From an uncultured Pirellulaceae bacterium (GTDB lineage: Bacteria; Planctomycetota; Planctomycetia; Pirellulales; Pirellulaceae), in the NCBI GenBank assembly GCA_938010615.1, contig CALLUY010000083.1, forward strand, positions 1 through 64,000: a stretch of 64,000 bases of DNA, given 5' to 3'. Made by a program: the position numbers and the translations under genes. Below, piece by piece: positions 51,810 through 59,682 of this stretch (positions within the stretch are counted from its first letter, which is position 1; each line of letters opens with the position of its first letter). The notes under the pieces are model-generated. The model ran no database searches, was not told the DNA's origin, and worked only from the letters and a program-made list of their open reading frames with translations.

Positions 51810-52988
51810 CTACTTCGGCAACGTCACGATCTTTTTTGAACGATCGCCTGTAATCGGATGCGACTGGCCAAATTCGAACAACTCTGCCGAATCCAACAGC
51901 TCGTTGTCTCGCAGCCACTGAATCGCGATCGATTTCTGAACTCGACCTTGCGGATAGATCGGCGCTCCCAGTGAATCCAGCGACCAACGATCGAGCGAAA
52001 ATTGCTTGCTTCCAAAACGTGTTTCTGATTCAACAAGATACTTGCGAATCGACTCCTCTAGGCGGTCACCAGACGAATCGGAAACGAAGACTTCGACACG
52101 TGAATTGCTTGGTGAATAGAGTCCCCAAGCGAGCCAATGATCCCACAGCTGCACGGGGCGAAGTAGAGGCCCAGCCAGAACAACGACCGCGAAAACCATC
52201 GCGAACTTTTTGACAATGGTTGATTCTTGCTCCACCAGACCAACCGTCGGACGCGGCAACAAGAATATCCAAACAACTAACAAAATGGAGAGGCCGTTCC
52301 ATATCACCACCGGCCAACGATGTTCCAACCCCAGCGGCGAAAGAACCAACATCAGCACCACATGCAATAGAATCGCAAACCAGGCAGTCAGCTTTTTGGT
52401 CTTGCGAATCATCAGCCCAATCGCGATCAGCAGTTCACCAACCGGGAACAGCAACGTCAACCTCGACTTCGCCAACTCGGAAATTGAATCCGATTGGCCA
52501 AACCACGAAAGAACAACTTCGAGAAATTCCTGTCCGGTAGAATGGATGAACTGATAGTCAAACTTTCCAATCGCCGAATAAAGGTAGATTGAAATCAGAA
52601 CTCGTGCGATCCACGTTTTCGCTTCATTGATCGGCAAGCATACCAACAACACTGCGACGATGAAGGTTTGCCAAGCCCAAGGTTGTAAGCAATGTTGATT
52701 GCAACAAAACAATACTGAAAGCGAAATCGCGACTCCACCCGCACACCAACGATACCGCTTGATCCCCAACACCAACGCCAGCAATGCCACCATCAGCAAT
52801 AAAGTTGCCGCACAGTGCACTGTTATCAGCGGTCCAGCACCCAAAGTCTCGAACAATGGAGCTCGCGGGAACGCTGTGAATCCAGGCAGCCACAACTTCC
52901 ACGTAAAACCCAACAGCGCAATACAAAAGCCTGCCCAAACTCGAATGCAGACCTGATCGGCGTCGATTGTAGAATTCTGCTTTTCCAT
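51810..52988 (-). CDS. Multi-pass membrane protein, MauE/DoxX-like
   Basis: 392 aa with about nine hydrophobic segments in the first 310 residues, e.g. ITVHCAATLLLMVALLALVL and LLFPVGELLIAIGLMI. The latter half of the membrane region resembles the MauE/DoxX-like four-helix unit. A hydrophilic C-terminal domain (RVEVFVSDSSGDRLEESIRK ... SIAIQWLRDNELL) follows, as in HTTM-like planctomycete proteins. Redox function is possible but not shown. It ends close to the acyltransferase gene in the convergent orientation. Confidence 0.7.
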   Translation of the reverse strand: MEKQNSTIDADQVCIRVWAGFCIALLGFTWKLWLPGFTAFPRAPLFETLGAGPLITVHCAATLLLMVALLALVLGIKRYRWCAGGVAISLSVLFCCNQHCLQPWAWQTFIVAVLLVCLPINEAKTWIARVLISIYLYSAIGKFDYQFIHSTGQEFLEVVLSWFGQSDSISELAKSRLTLLFPVGELLIAIGLMIRKTKKLTAWFAILLHVVLMLVLSPLGLEHRWPVVIWNGLSILLVVWIFLLPRPTVGLVEQESTIVKKFAMVFAVVVLAGPLLRPVQLWDHWLAWGLYSPSNSRVEVFVSDSSGDRLEESIRKYLVESETRFGSKQFSLDRWSLDSLGAPIYPQGRVQKSIAIQWLRDNELLDSAELFEFGQSHPITGDRSKKIVTLPK

Positions 52989-53732
52989 TCAGGCCTGTTC
53001 ATTTTTCTGTATCGAGTGTTGAGCTAATTGAGCCAACGCGTATTCGAATTCCGGTCCGATACTGGCTTCGACTTCGACAGCCTGTCCATTGATCGGGTGT
53101 AAAAAACAAAGCCGTTTGGCCACCAGCAACAGCCGACTAACGCCGAACTGTTCTCGGAAAAGACGATTGTGTCTCCGGTCTCCGTAAGTCGTATCTCCAA
53201 CGATCGGATGAGCCATGTGATTGAAGTGCCGTCGGAGTTGATGTTTACGACCGGTCAAAGGTTTGGCTTCGATCAATGAATATCGACTCTCAGGATACTT
53301 ACCAGCCGAAAACGGAACCGTCCAAGAATCCAAAGATACGAATTCAGTGACCGCGTCCTGGGCGGGTTTGTCTTTTCGAGCCTTCCGATCGGTAGCTTGA
53401 TCCTGCTTCTCAATCAAAGGTTCGTCCCACCGCTTTGACTCGGGAGTCTTGCCGCGAACGATCGCGAGGTAGGACTTCGAAACAGTTCGATCAGCGAACT
53501 GACTGGAAAGTTCCCGAGCACATTCTTTGTTTAATGCGAACAGTAAAACGCCAGAGGTTGGTCGGTCAATGCGGTGAACCGGAAAGACCAGCTTGCCGAT
53601 TTGATCGCGAAGCATCTGCAACGCAAACTCTTGAGCGTGCACGTCGACTCGGCTTCGATGGACCAGAAGTCCGGCTGGTTTATTGATCGCGACAAGGTGA
53701 TCGTCCTGAAGAAGAATTTGGAGCGCTTCCAT
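52989..53732 (-). CDS. truC: tRNA pseudouridine(65) synthase TruC-like
   Basis: 247 aa. RluA-family motif HRIDRPTSGVLL with the catalytic Asp. LVAINKPAGLLVHRSRVD and PLTGRKHQLRRHFNHMAHPI closely resemble E. coli TruC, which modifies U65 of tRNA-Ile and tRNA-Asp. An insertion QATDRKARKDKP also matches TruC. Starts at ATG 53732, and its stop is next to the DoxX-like gene's start. Confidence 0.9.
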   Translation of the reverse strand: MEALQILLQDDHLVAINKPAGLLVHRSRVDVHAQEFALQMLRDQIGKLVFPVHRIDRPTSGVLLFALNKECARELSSQFADRTVSKSYLAIVRGKTPESKRWDEPLIEKQDQATDRKARKDKPAQDAVTEFVSLDSWTVPFSAGKYPESRYSLIEAKPLTGRKHQLRRHFNHMAHPIVGDTTYGDRRHNRLFREQFGVSRLLLVAKRLCFLHPINGQAVEVEASIGPEFEYALAQLAQHSIQKNEQA

Positions 53733-53741
53733 CGGTAGCGT

Positions 53742-54569
53742 TCAATCCTTTACCGCAGGCAGAAAAACATCGAGTCGAGCTTTGAGCAATTCCGCCCATT
53801 TCTTGTAACCTTGTTCGTTCAAATGCAATTTGTCATCCACGAAGTATTCCGACTTCGGAGCCCCGTCGGCATTAAGGTAATGTTCTGCCGTTGTGATGAA
53901 CGAAGTGTTGTTGGACGTCAACGCGATCTCTCGAAGCGTCGCGTTGATCGCGCGAGTCTGTTCCCAAACAGCAAACCGAGATTCCGTTGGCGTAATTTCG
54001 ACAATGAAGATCGGGGCATCTGGAAGGTGAGCTTTCGAAACGCGAATTATTTCGCGAACGGCGCAGGCGACTTCTTCCGGCGACGAATCGTTACCTTTCC
54101 CTTGCACGTCGTTGGCCGCAAAAAGCATAAGCGACCGGTACTGATGCGGCTTAAACATTCGTTCGGCGAACAAAACCATATCGACATACTTCGCCCCACC
54201 GTACCCTCGATTGATCGCAGGGTAGGGCACCATGTCCGCGTTCATCGTTTCCCAGCGCCGAAAACTGCTGCTGCCGAAAAACAAAAGCGAACCTTCAGGC
54301 CAAGCACCTTCGTCGACGTTCCGCTGTTCCAGCTTTTGAATATGCGACTCCCATTTCTCTTCACCGGATTCGCGATACTTCTCCAGCAATGAATCGAGAG
54401 TCACTACGGAATCACCAGCCTGTGATTCAACAACGTCTGTTCGCTGCGCCGCCTTCTCAACCGATTGCTGAGCCACGAGTTCGCAGTGGAACAGAAAAAC
54501 AAACGCCAAAGCCGCGACCATTTGGCTGCATGCTTTAGCGCTGTTGAATTTTCGAGATCGAATACTCAC
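53742..54569 (-). CDS. Secreted SGNH/GDSL-type hydrolase
   Basis: 275 aa, GTG at 54569 overlapping the preceding stop; an ATG at 54521 gives a shorter signal peptide. SGNH blocks: FFGSSSFRRW (nucleophile Ser), INRGYGGA (Gly), FAANDVQG (Asn) and DKLHLNEQGY (Asp, His). Signal peptide region MVAALAFVFLFHCELVAQQ. Typical of carbohydrate-esterase or lipase-like enzymes outside the cytoplasm. Translationally coupled to the TIM-barrel gene. Confidence 0.87.
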   Translation of the reverse strand: MSIRSRKFNSAKACSQMVAALAFVFLFHCELVAQQSVEKAAQRTDVVESQAGDSVVTLDSLLEKYRESGEEKWESHIQKLEQRNVDEGAWPEGSLLFFGSSSFRRWETMNADMVPYPAINRGYGGAKYVDMVLFAERMFKPHQYRSLMLFAANDVQGKGNDSSPEEVACAVREIIRVSKAHLPDAPIFIVEITPTESRFAVWEQTRAINATLREIALTSNNTSFITTAEHYLNADGAPKSEYFVDDKLHLNEQGYKKWAELLKARLDVFLPAVKD

Positions 54570-55519
54570 TACGAAAGACCGTTAAGGTGTTTGATGCTTT
54601 GGGCCATGCTCCAAAGCGGACCAGGTGATCGATCTTGCTCGACGTGACACTGTTCAGCACCGACTTCTTCAGCAACTTTCATGATCTCTGCCATGTCGAT
54701 CGAACCATCACCACACTCTTCATAGGCATCTGGAGGAACAGCACCTTCGTCAAAGTTGACGGCAACGTTCTCCTTCAGATCCTTCAAGTGAACCTGCGTG
54801 ATTCGACCGTCAAGTTTACGTAGCGTTTCAACCGGATCCCAACCACCAAGCTTGGCCCAGAAAACGTCCAATTCGAACTTGCACTTATCGTTGTCAAATT
54901 CGTTCATCAGAATATCAAAGCCAGTCGTCTCGCCATCAACCGGCTTGAATTCGAACGAGTGGTTGTGGTAGCAAAGCTTGATGCCGGCGTCGTTACACAT
55001 CTCGCCGAACGCGTTTGCTTTGGCAGCTGTCTTTTTCACATGCTCAACCGTTTCGCGATGCCCTTTACCGATGTAGCCGAACACAAGATGCTCCAAGCCC
55101 CATTCCTTCGCCGTAGCGACGATCGTTTTCAGTTCCGGGAAGTCACCTTTGTTGCCAAGGACACTGTTCCATTCGACGAACGCCGATGTCACTTTCATGC
55201 CCAAGTCTCGGGCGTCTTTGACGAGGCTATCTGCTCCGACGACTCGTCCGAGTTCAACCTGCTTGTATCCAGCATCCGCAACGGCCTTGAGTGTGCCTTT
55301 CTGGTCTTCTTCAAGTTGATTGCGAACGGTCCAAAGTTGGAGGCCGAGCGTATCGAGATACTTTGACTTGGGAGCTTTTTTATGCATCGCTTGAAGGTTT
55401 CCGGAAAGAGTAAGTGACAGGGTTGCTGCGGCTGTTGTGCCGGCGATAAATTTTCTGCGATTCACTTCGAAGGCCTCGGGTTGGATTGCTGAGTCGTTGG
55501 TTGTTGTTCCGTTCGTCAT
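54569..55519 (-). CDS. Secreted sugar phosphate isomerase/epimerase-like TIM barrel
   Basis: 316 aa. Tat-type N-terminus (NRRKFIAGTTAAATLSLTLS) directs folded export. It is followed by a xylose-isomerase-like AP-endonuclease-2 TIM barrel: LDTLGLQLWTVRNQL, LCYHNHSFEF, and QCHVEQDRSPGP with His/Glu/Asp metal ligands. Homologues are widespread in planctomycete carbohydrate loci. Substrate unknown. Confidence 0.88.
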   Translation of the reverse strand: MTNGTTTNDSAIQPEAFEVNRRKFIAGTTAAATLSLTLSGNLQAMHKKAPKSKYLDTLGLQLWTVRNQLEEDQKGTLKAVADAGYKQVELGRVVGADSLVKDARDLGMKVTSAFVEWNSVLGNKGDFPELKTIVATAKEWGLEHLVFGYIGKGHRETVEHVKKTAAKANAFGEMCNDAGIKLCYHNHSFEFKPVDGETTGFDILMNEFDNDKCKFELDVFWAKLGGWDPVETLRKLDGRITQVHLKDLKENVAVNFDEGAVPPDAYEECGDGSIDMAEIMKVAEEVGAEQCHVEQDRSPGPLWSMAQSIKHLNGLS

Positions 55520-55570
55520 TGTATCAACGGGACCAGTTCCGGTCGAGGATTTAACATCCCCCTCAGGCTG

Positions 55571-55774
55571 CTATCCATCCTTCTTAACCCCAGCCTTTTT
55601 CACAACCTCTTCCGGCGACAGCAATCTTCCGCTTGGTGACATGAATATCAGCTCAGAGGCGGACGAATCTTCTACGTTAGCCTCAAACTTTCCCAACAAT
55701 CCATCGAGATCCACCATGCAGCCGCTGGCTGCGCGAATGTGCTTCACAAGCTTGACTAATTCTTCTTCACTCAT
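55571..55774 (-). CDS. Small protein similar to colicin/pyocin immunity family
   Basis: 67 aa. MSEEELVKLVKHIRAASG, then SASELIFMSPSGRLLSPEEV, matches the size and pattern of bacteriocin immunity proteins (SDLIFWPxxG, TPEEIV). No toxin gene is nearby, so immunity activity is doubtful; in planctomycetes such proteins often stand alone. ATG at 55774. Confidence 0.55.
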   Translation of the reverse strand: MSEEELVKLVKHIRAASGCMVDLDGLLGKFEANVEDSSASELIFMSPSGRLLSPEEVVKKAGVKKDG

Positions 55775-55937
55775 CTTTATTCGCCCGATTTGGTGCTTGT
55801 CGGATCGCCGGTTTCGGCTAACCTAAGGACAGGGATTTGATGCCGCTTGCAGCCTTTATCTGCTAAAGAGCACTTCGACGCCAGCCATGCAATTCGTTTG
55901 CGGCCCGTGTTGTTGATCTTGCCAAACACTACGGCAT

Positions 55938-55963
55938 TAACTCCTGTTTCTATATAGGAGTTA
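55938..55963 (+). promoter_or_regulatory. Hairpin that hides the ribosome-binding site
   Basis: TAACTCCT and AGGAGTTA form a perfect 8-bp stem with a 10-nt loop. The right arm contains the AGGAG ribosome-binding site, 7 nt before the ATG at 55968. It could block translation until melted or displaced. Confidence 0.6.
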
Positions 55964-55967
55964 CGGA

Positions 55968-57176
55968 ATGTCTACAGTGTCAAAAACCCAACCCAAACAA
56001 TCCACGCAACCTGGCCTTTCTACCACCGCCATCCACGCTGGTGAAGCACGTCAAAAAGCGCTCGATTCGATCACCGATCCGATCGTGATGGCTTCCACGT
56101 TTACGTTTGAGAACACTCAGTCGATCATCGACTACGTTGAGCAAAAACAGGAACGGGGCGAGTACGGTCGCTACGGTGTGCCTGGCGAACGAGTCGTCGA
56201 AAAGAAACTTGCGGCACTCGAAGGAGCCGAAGAAGGCGTCCTATTCAGCACCGGCATGGCAGCCTTCGTCGGATTGCTCAACGCGAAACTTTCCAGCGGT
56301 GACGAGATCGTATTTTTCGACGAGTGTTACCATCGCTCGCGAGACTACTGTCGTACTTACCTTTCTCGTTTCGGCGTTGTCACTCGGGAAGTGAAGACCG
56401 GCGACTACGATGCGATGGAAGCCGCTATCAACTCGAACACGAAATTGTTGGTCAGCGAATCGCCAACCAATCCGCACTTGAGCATCGTCGATCTTGAACG
56501 ATTTGCTGCGATTGGAAAAGCTCACAACGTTGAAACGATCATCGACGCGACGCTGGCGACGCCTTACAACCTTCAACCGATTTCCTACGGTGTCGACTAC
56601 GTCATGCACAGCGCGACAAAGTATCTTGGCGGCCACAATGATTTGCTTGCGGGCGTCGTGCTTGGTTCGAAAGAACAGCTTGCCGATGTTGTTAAGCTTC
56701 GCGGCATCATGGGATCGATCAATTCACCCCATAACTGCTACTTGCTGGCACGCGGTTTGAAGACGTTTGAGCTTCGCATGCAGCGACACAATGAAAATGG
56801 TTTGGCGATCGCCCGATTCCTAGAGAATCACCCGCGTGTTGAGCGAGTCTTCTATCCGGGACTCGAATCGCATCCGTACTATGAAACCGCTCGTTCGCAG
56901 ATGCGTGGTTATGGAGGATTGGTGACGTTCGAAGTCAAAGACGCAGATTGGAAGGAAACCTCGGCCATCGTTGACGCGGCAGGCCTTTGCCGAATCGCAC
57001 CGAGCCTTGGCGGAGTCGAATCGCTGATCGAGCAGCCGCTTGTGATGAGCTACTGGGAGCGAACTCCAGAACAGCGAGTTGAGTTTGGAATCACCGACAA
57101 CATGATTCGCTTGGCCTTGGGGATCGAGAACACGGAAGACATCATTGCTGACCTGAGCCAGTGTTTGGATACATAG
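55968..57176 (+). CDS. Cystathionine gamma-synthase/lyase-family PLP enzyme
   Basis: 402 aa, ATG at 55968 after AGGAG. The PLP Lys lies in MHSATKYLGGHNDLLAGVV. GVLFSTGMAAFVGLL, and RYGVPGERVVEKKLAALEGA are the fold landmarks of the Cys/Met metabolism family. It interconverts sulfur amino acids (cystathionine synthesis, beta- or gamma-elimination). Which reaction it performs cannot be told from sequence alone. Translation may be controlled by the upstream hairpin. Confidence 0.9.
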   Translation: MSTVSKTQPKQSTQPGLSTTAIHAGEARQKALDSITDPIVMASTFTFENTQSIIDYVEQKQERGEYGRYGVPGERVVEKKLAALEGAEEGVLFSTGMAAFVGLLNAKLSSGDEIVFFDECYHRSRDYCRTYLSRFGVVTREVKTGDYDAMEAAINSNTKLLVSESPTNPHLSIVDLERFAAIGKAHNVETIIDATLATPYNLQPISYGVDYVMHSATKYLGGHNDLLAGVVLGSKEQLADVVKLRGIMGSINSPHNCYLLARGLKTFELRMQRHNENGLAIARFLENHPRVERVFYPGLESHPYYETARSQMRGYGGLVTFEVKDADWKETSAIVDAAGLCRIAPSLGGVESLIEQPLVMSYWERTPEQRVEFGITDNMIRLALGIENTEDIIADLSQCLDT

Positions 57177-57526
57177 TCTTTGGAGTAACCAAGTCTCCTT
57201 GAGTTCCGATCCTCATCGAAAACGTTTTTCACGGACTCCTGTTCCAGTTTCACGACGTCACCGCGAAATCACATGTTCCTGTGTTTTGTTGGCTTAGAAG
57301 CAAGCCGTTGAGTTGAACTCACATTTGCCGCACAGAAGTTGTTTGAAGCGGCACGCTATCGATTGCAATAATGAGCATCTTTCTACCCTTTGGTTTGGGT
57401 TGGAACATTGTGACCTTCGCAAACACGAGCAAGGGTTCATCACCAGCATACAATCGCAAACGATGAAGCCCCAAACCAAGGACTTACATAGATTCTTAAT
57501 CAGCTCAAACAGTTAGAGGACAATGC
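57177..57526. other. Gene-free stretch at the start of an accessory patch
   Basis: No gene or recognisable element. The base composition looks more AT-rich than neighbouring genes, which fits the start of acquired DNA. A ribosome-binding site (GAGGA) for the next gene is at its end. Confidence 0.4.
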
Positions 57527-58426
57527 ATGCTTAACGAGGACAACGCCGCCTACCTCCGGTACACAGGACCGCAGCGGATCGACCGCTCGATGCATACGCT
57601 TGAGGGTCTCGTAGCTGGGATCGCCATTGACTCGAAGATCAATGACAAAGAGCTTGGGGCACTCACTGGCTGGATTGCGAGCCATAGCGAATACGCCGAC
57701 CGGCACCCATTCAATGAAGTTATCGGCAGGCTCAACGAGATACTTGCTGATGGTGTTATCGACGATGACGAGAAGGCTGACATTCTTTGGCTTTGCAACA
57801 AATTCTCCACAGAGAATTCTTTCTTCTCTCAAGTTTCTTCCGACATGCAACGACTGCAAGGCATCATGGGCGGCATCGCCGCAGACAATAAGATTACCGT
57901 CGAAGAGCTCGAAAACCTAAACGAATGGCTTTACGAACATGAACACCTAAAGACCTGCTGGCCGTATGACGAGCTCGAAGCCCTAATCATTGCTGTACTT
58001 AAGGACGGGGTAATCGACGACATAGAACACAGGCAATTGCTCGCATTTTTTCGTGAGTTCACAGATCGTCCCGGGCACAAAGCCGTAACATTGCCCGCCA
58101 ATAAAGATGATCTTTCGATCGGTGGCGTTTGTGCTGTTTGTCCTGAAATTCAATTCCTAAAGCAAAAATTCTGTTTTACTGGTAGCTCCACCCGTATGAC
58201 ACGAGATGAACTCGCACAGCAAGTTGCCAACTTTGGAGGAACATTTTCGCGAGGAATGACACAAACTGTCAACTATCTGATTGTGGGCGCCGCCGGTAAT
58301 CCCTGCTGGGCATATGCGTGCTACGGACGCAAGGTTGAACAAGCCGTTTCATTCCGCAAAAAAGGATTGCCGGTTGCGATTGTGCACGAAAACGACTACT
58401 GGGACGCTGTCTCAGATTACACATAG
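57527..58426 (+). CDS. Tandem TerB-like domains fused to a BRCT domain
   Basis: 299 aa, ATG at 57527 with GAGGA 6 nt before. Two TerB-like acidic helical units are seen (LEGLVAGIAIDSKINDKELG, then LQGIMGGIAADNKITVEELE), each followed by a DGVIDDxE helix. A C-terminal BRCT domain follows: FCFTGSSTRMTRDELAQQVA, VNYLIVGAAGNPCWAY, and a Trp-containing end, YWDAVSDYT. The BRCT is most like that of NAD-dependent DNA ligase. Function of the fusion unknown; it may sense DNA or stress. Confidence 0.8.
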   Translation: MLNEDNAAYLRYTGPQRIDRSMHTLEGLVAGIAIDSKINDKELGALTGWIASHSEYADRHPFNEVIGRLNEILADGVIDDDEKADILWLCNKFSTENSFFSQVSSDMQRLQGIMGGIAADNKITVEELENLNEWLYEHEHLKTCWPYDELEALIIAVLKDGVIDDIEHRQLLAFFREFTDRPGHKAVTLPANKDDLSIGGVCAVCPEIQFLKQKFCFTGSSTRMTRDELAQQVANFGGTFSRGMTQTVNYLIVGAAGNPCWAYACYGRKVEQAVSFRKKGLPVAIVHENDYWDAVSDYT

Positions 58427-58439
58427 TCGCGTTATAGAA

Positions 58440-58523
58440 ATGGGTTGCACACTGAACCGCGGGCCGCGCGGCTTTTGAACTCAATGCTGTTCACCGCGGC
58501 CCGGTGAACGTTGACGCTATTCG
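58440..58523. repeat. Two adjacent hairpins, attC-like element
   Basis: CCGCG-GGCCG-CGCGG and GTTCACCG-CGGCC-CGGTGAAC (58489-58509, perfect 8-bp arms) lie between two accessory genes. The order TGCACACTGAACCGCGGGCC ... CCCGGTGAACGTTGACGCTA resembles cassette-associated sites I associate with planctomycete genomes, but standard attC R and L boxes are not intact. It could also be an operator for the toxin pair. Confidence 0.45.
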
Positions 58524-58540
58524 CCTACACTTGAATATTT

Positions 58541-59119
58541 ATGAATGACTCAAAACTCGTAGTCGTGGGCGGCCCTAACGGGGCAGGCAAATCAACTTTC
58601 GCCATTCACCATGCTGCGAAGACAGGGATGCGTTATGTCGGGGCTGATCAGATTGCTTCAGATATCTCACCATTAGATCCTCATTCCGCACGTTTCGAGG
58701 CCGCGCGGCAATTCATTGTCCGAATTGGCCAAGCAATCTCAAACGGAGAATCGCTTGTGATCGAATCGACTTTGGCGGGTAAATCTCTTCGAAACTTAAT
58801 CAACAAGGCAAAGAAAGCCGGCTACCACATTACCATACTTTTCGTTTTTCTGGACTCGGAAGATACGTGCGTCGATCGCGTAACTCAGCGAGTCAAACTC
58901 GGTGGTCACAGTGTTCCTGAACACGACATACGACGGCGTTTCGCTCGGGCAACTTCGAATTTCTGGAATCTCTATCGTCAATTGGCCGATTTTTGGTTAC
59001 TTGTCTATAATTCAGGTGATTCACCTGAGAACGTCGCTATTGGAACTTCCAATCAGACGATCGTACGAATCGACGAATTGTTCGAAATCTTCCAATCAAT
59101 ACTGGATTCAAATGATTGA
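58541..59119 (+). CDS. Zeta-toxin-family kinase
   Basis: 192 aa. P-loop GGPNGAGKST (residues 10-19), Arg/Asp-rich lid segment VKLGGHSVPEHDIRRRF, and GESLVIESTLAGKS resemble zeta-toxin/AAA kinases that phosphorylate UDP-N-acetylglucosamine. The protein is short for a zeta toxin but complete. The following gene overlaps it by 8 bp and is a candidate antitoxin. Toxicity not demonstrated; chromosomal P-loop kinases of this type can have other roles. Confidence 0.85.
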   Translation: MNDSKLVVVGGPNGAGKSTFAIHHAAKTGMRYVGADQIASDISPLDPHSARFEAARQFIVRIGQAISNGESLVIESTLAGKSLRNLINKAKKAGYHITILFVFLDSEDTCVDRVTQRVKLGGHSVPEHDIRRRFARATSNFWNLYRQLADFWLLVYNSGDSPENVAIGTSNQTIVRIDELFEIFQSILDSND

Positions 59120-59309
59120 GAAATCTCCCGACGTAAAACTTTACGAACAGGCTGACTTGCTTGTTGACGGTTTTCGCGATGCTGTCCGGAACGCACAAAA
59201 ACAGGCGCAGCTGGCAGGCATTGATTATGTCTTCGTCGTCAACGGGCGCAAGTACGTCGCCAGACCAGATGGAGCAATCTCTCAACAGAATCCAAAAAAC
59301 GACGAATAA
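59112..59309 (+). CDS. Small partner of the zeta-type toxin, candidate antitoxin
   Basis: 65 aa from the ATG at 59112, overlapping the toxin gene; the ORF track starts much earlier. It contains VKLYEQADLLVDGFRDAVRN, a helix-rich N-terminus, and DYVFVVNGRKYVARPDG. No known antitoxin family recognised. Position and overlap suggest a toxin-first toxin-antitoxin pair. Confidence 0.6.
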   Translation: MIEKSPDVKLYEQADLLVDGFRDAVRNAQKQAQLAGIDYVFVVNGRKYVARPDGAISQQNPKNDE

Positions 59310-59400
59310 CAATTTGATTCAAGCGAAGCCGGGCTTGCACGCGGGCCTTTCCGCTTGCACGCACATCACTTGGAACGAAGGAAAATGACGTTGAATTTTC
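59310..59400. repeat. Partial attC-like element
   Basis: TCAAGCGAAGCCGGGCTTGC followed by GCGGGCCTTTCCGCTTGC, similar in style to the element at 58440-58523. It contains a GAAGCCGGGCTTGC-type inverted repeat. Confidence 0.3.
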
Positions 59401-59403
59401 TCG

Positions 59404-59682
59404 CTACCGATCTGAGTGACCCAAATCTTTCTCGGGCGAGATCACATCGCGGACTCGGCGTTTGAGTTCCTTCGCCTGTGGAAAGCCGCCATCAACTTTG
59501 CGATCCCAAACTGTCTGCCCAGCGGCAATCACTTGAAAGACTCCTGATTCAGCCGGAGAAATCGCGACTTCACCGATATCGCTTTCAAAAGTTGACAACA
59601 ACTCCTGAGCGAGCCAACCCGCACGCAGCAGCCATTTGCATTTGGTGCAGTACCGAATCTGAATGCGAGGTCCATCGTTCAT
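59404..59682 (-). CDS. SelW/Rdx-family redox protein (Cys form)
   Basis: 92 aa, ATG at 59682 overlapping the ClpC-like stop (ATGA). The Rdx motif is IRYCTKCKWLLRAGWLAQEL, a C-x-x-C at residues 12-15; vertebrate SelW has C-x-x-U at this place. ESGVFQVIAAGQTVWDRKVD and GGFPQAKELKRRVRD complete the thioredoxin-like family. Short cytoplasmic protein. Coupling with a ClpC-like protein suggests a shared role. Confidence 0.88.
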   Translation of the reverse strand: MNDGPRIQIRYCTKCKWLLRAGWLAQELLSTFESDIGEVAISPAESGVFQVIAAGQTVWDRKVDGGFPQAKELKRRVRDVISPEKDLGHSDR

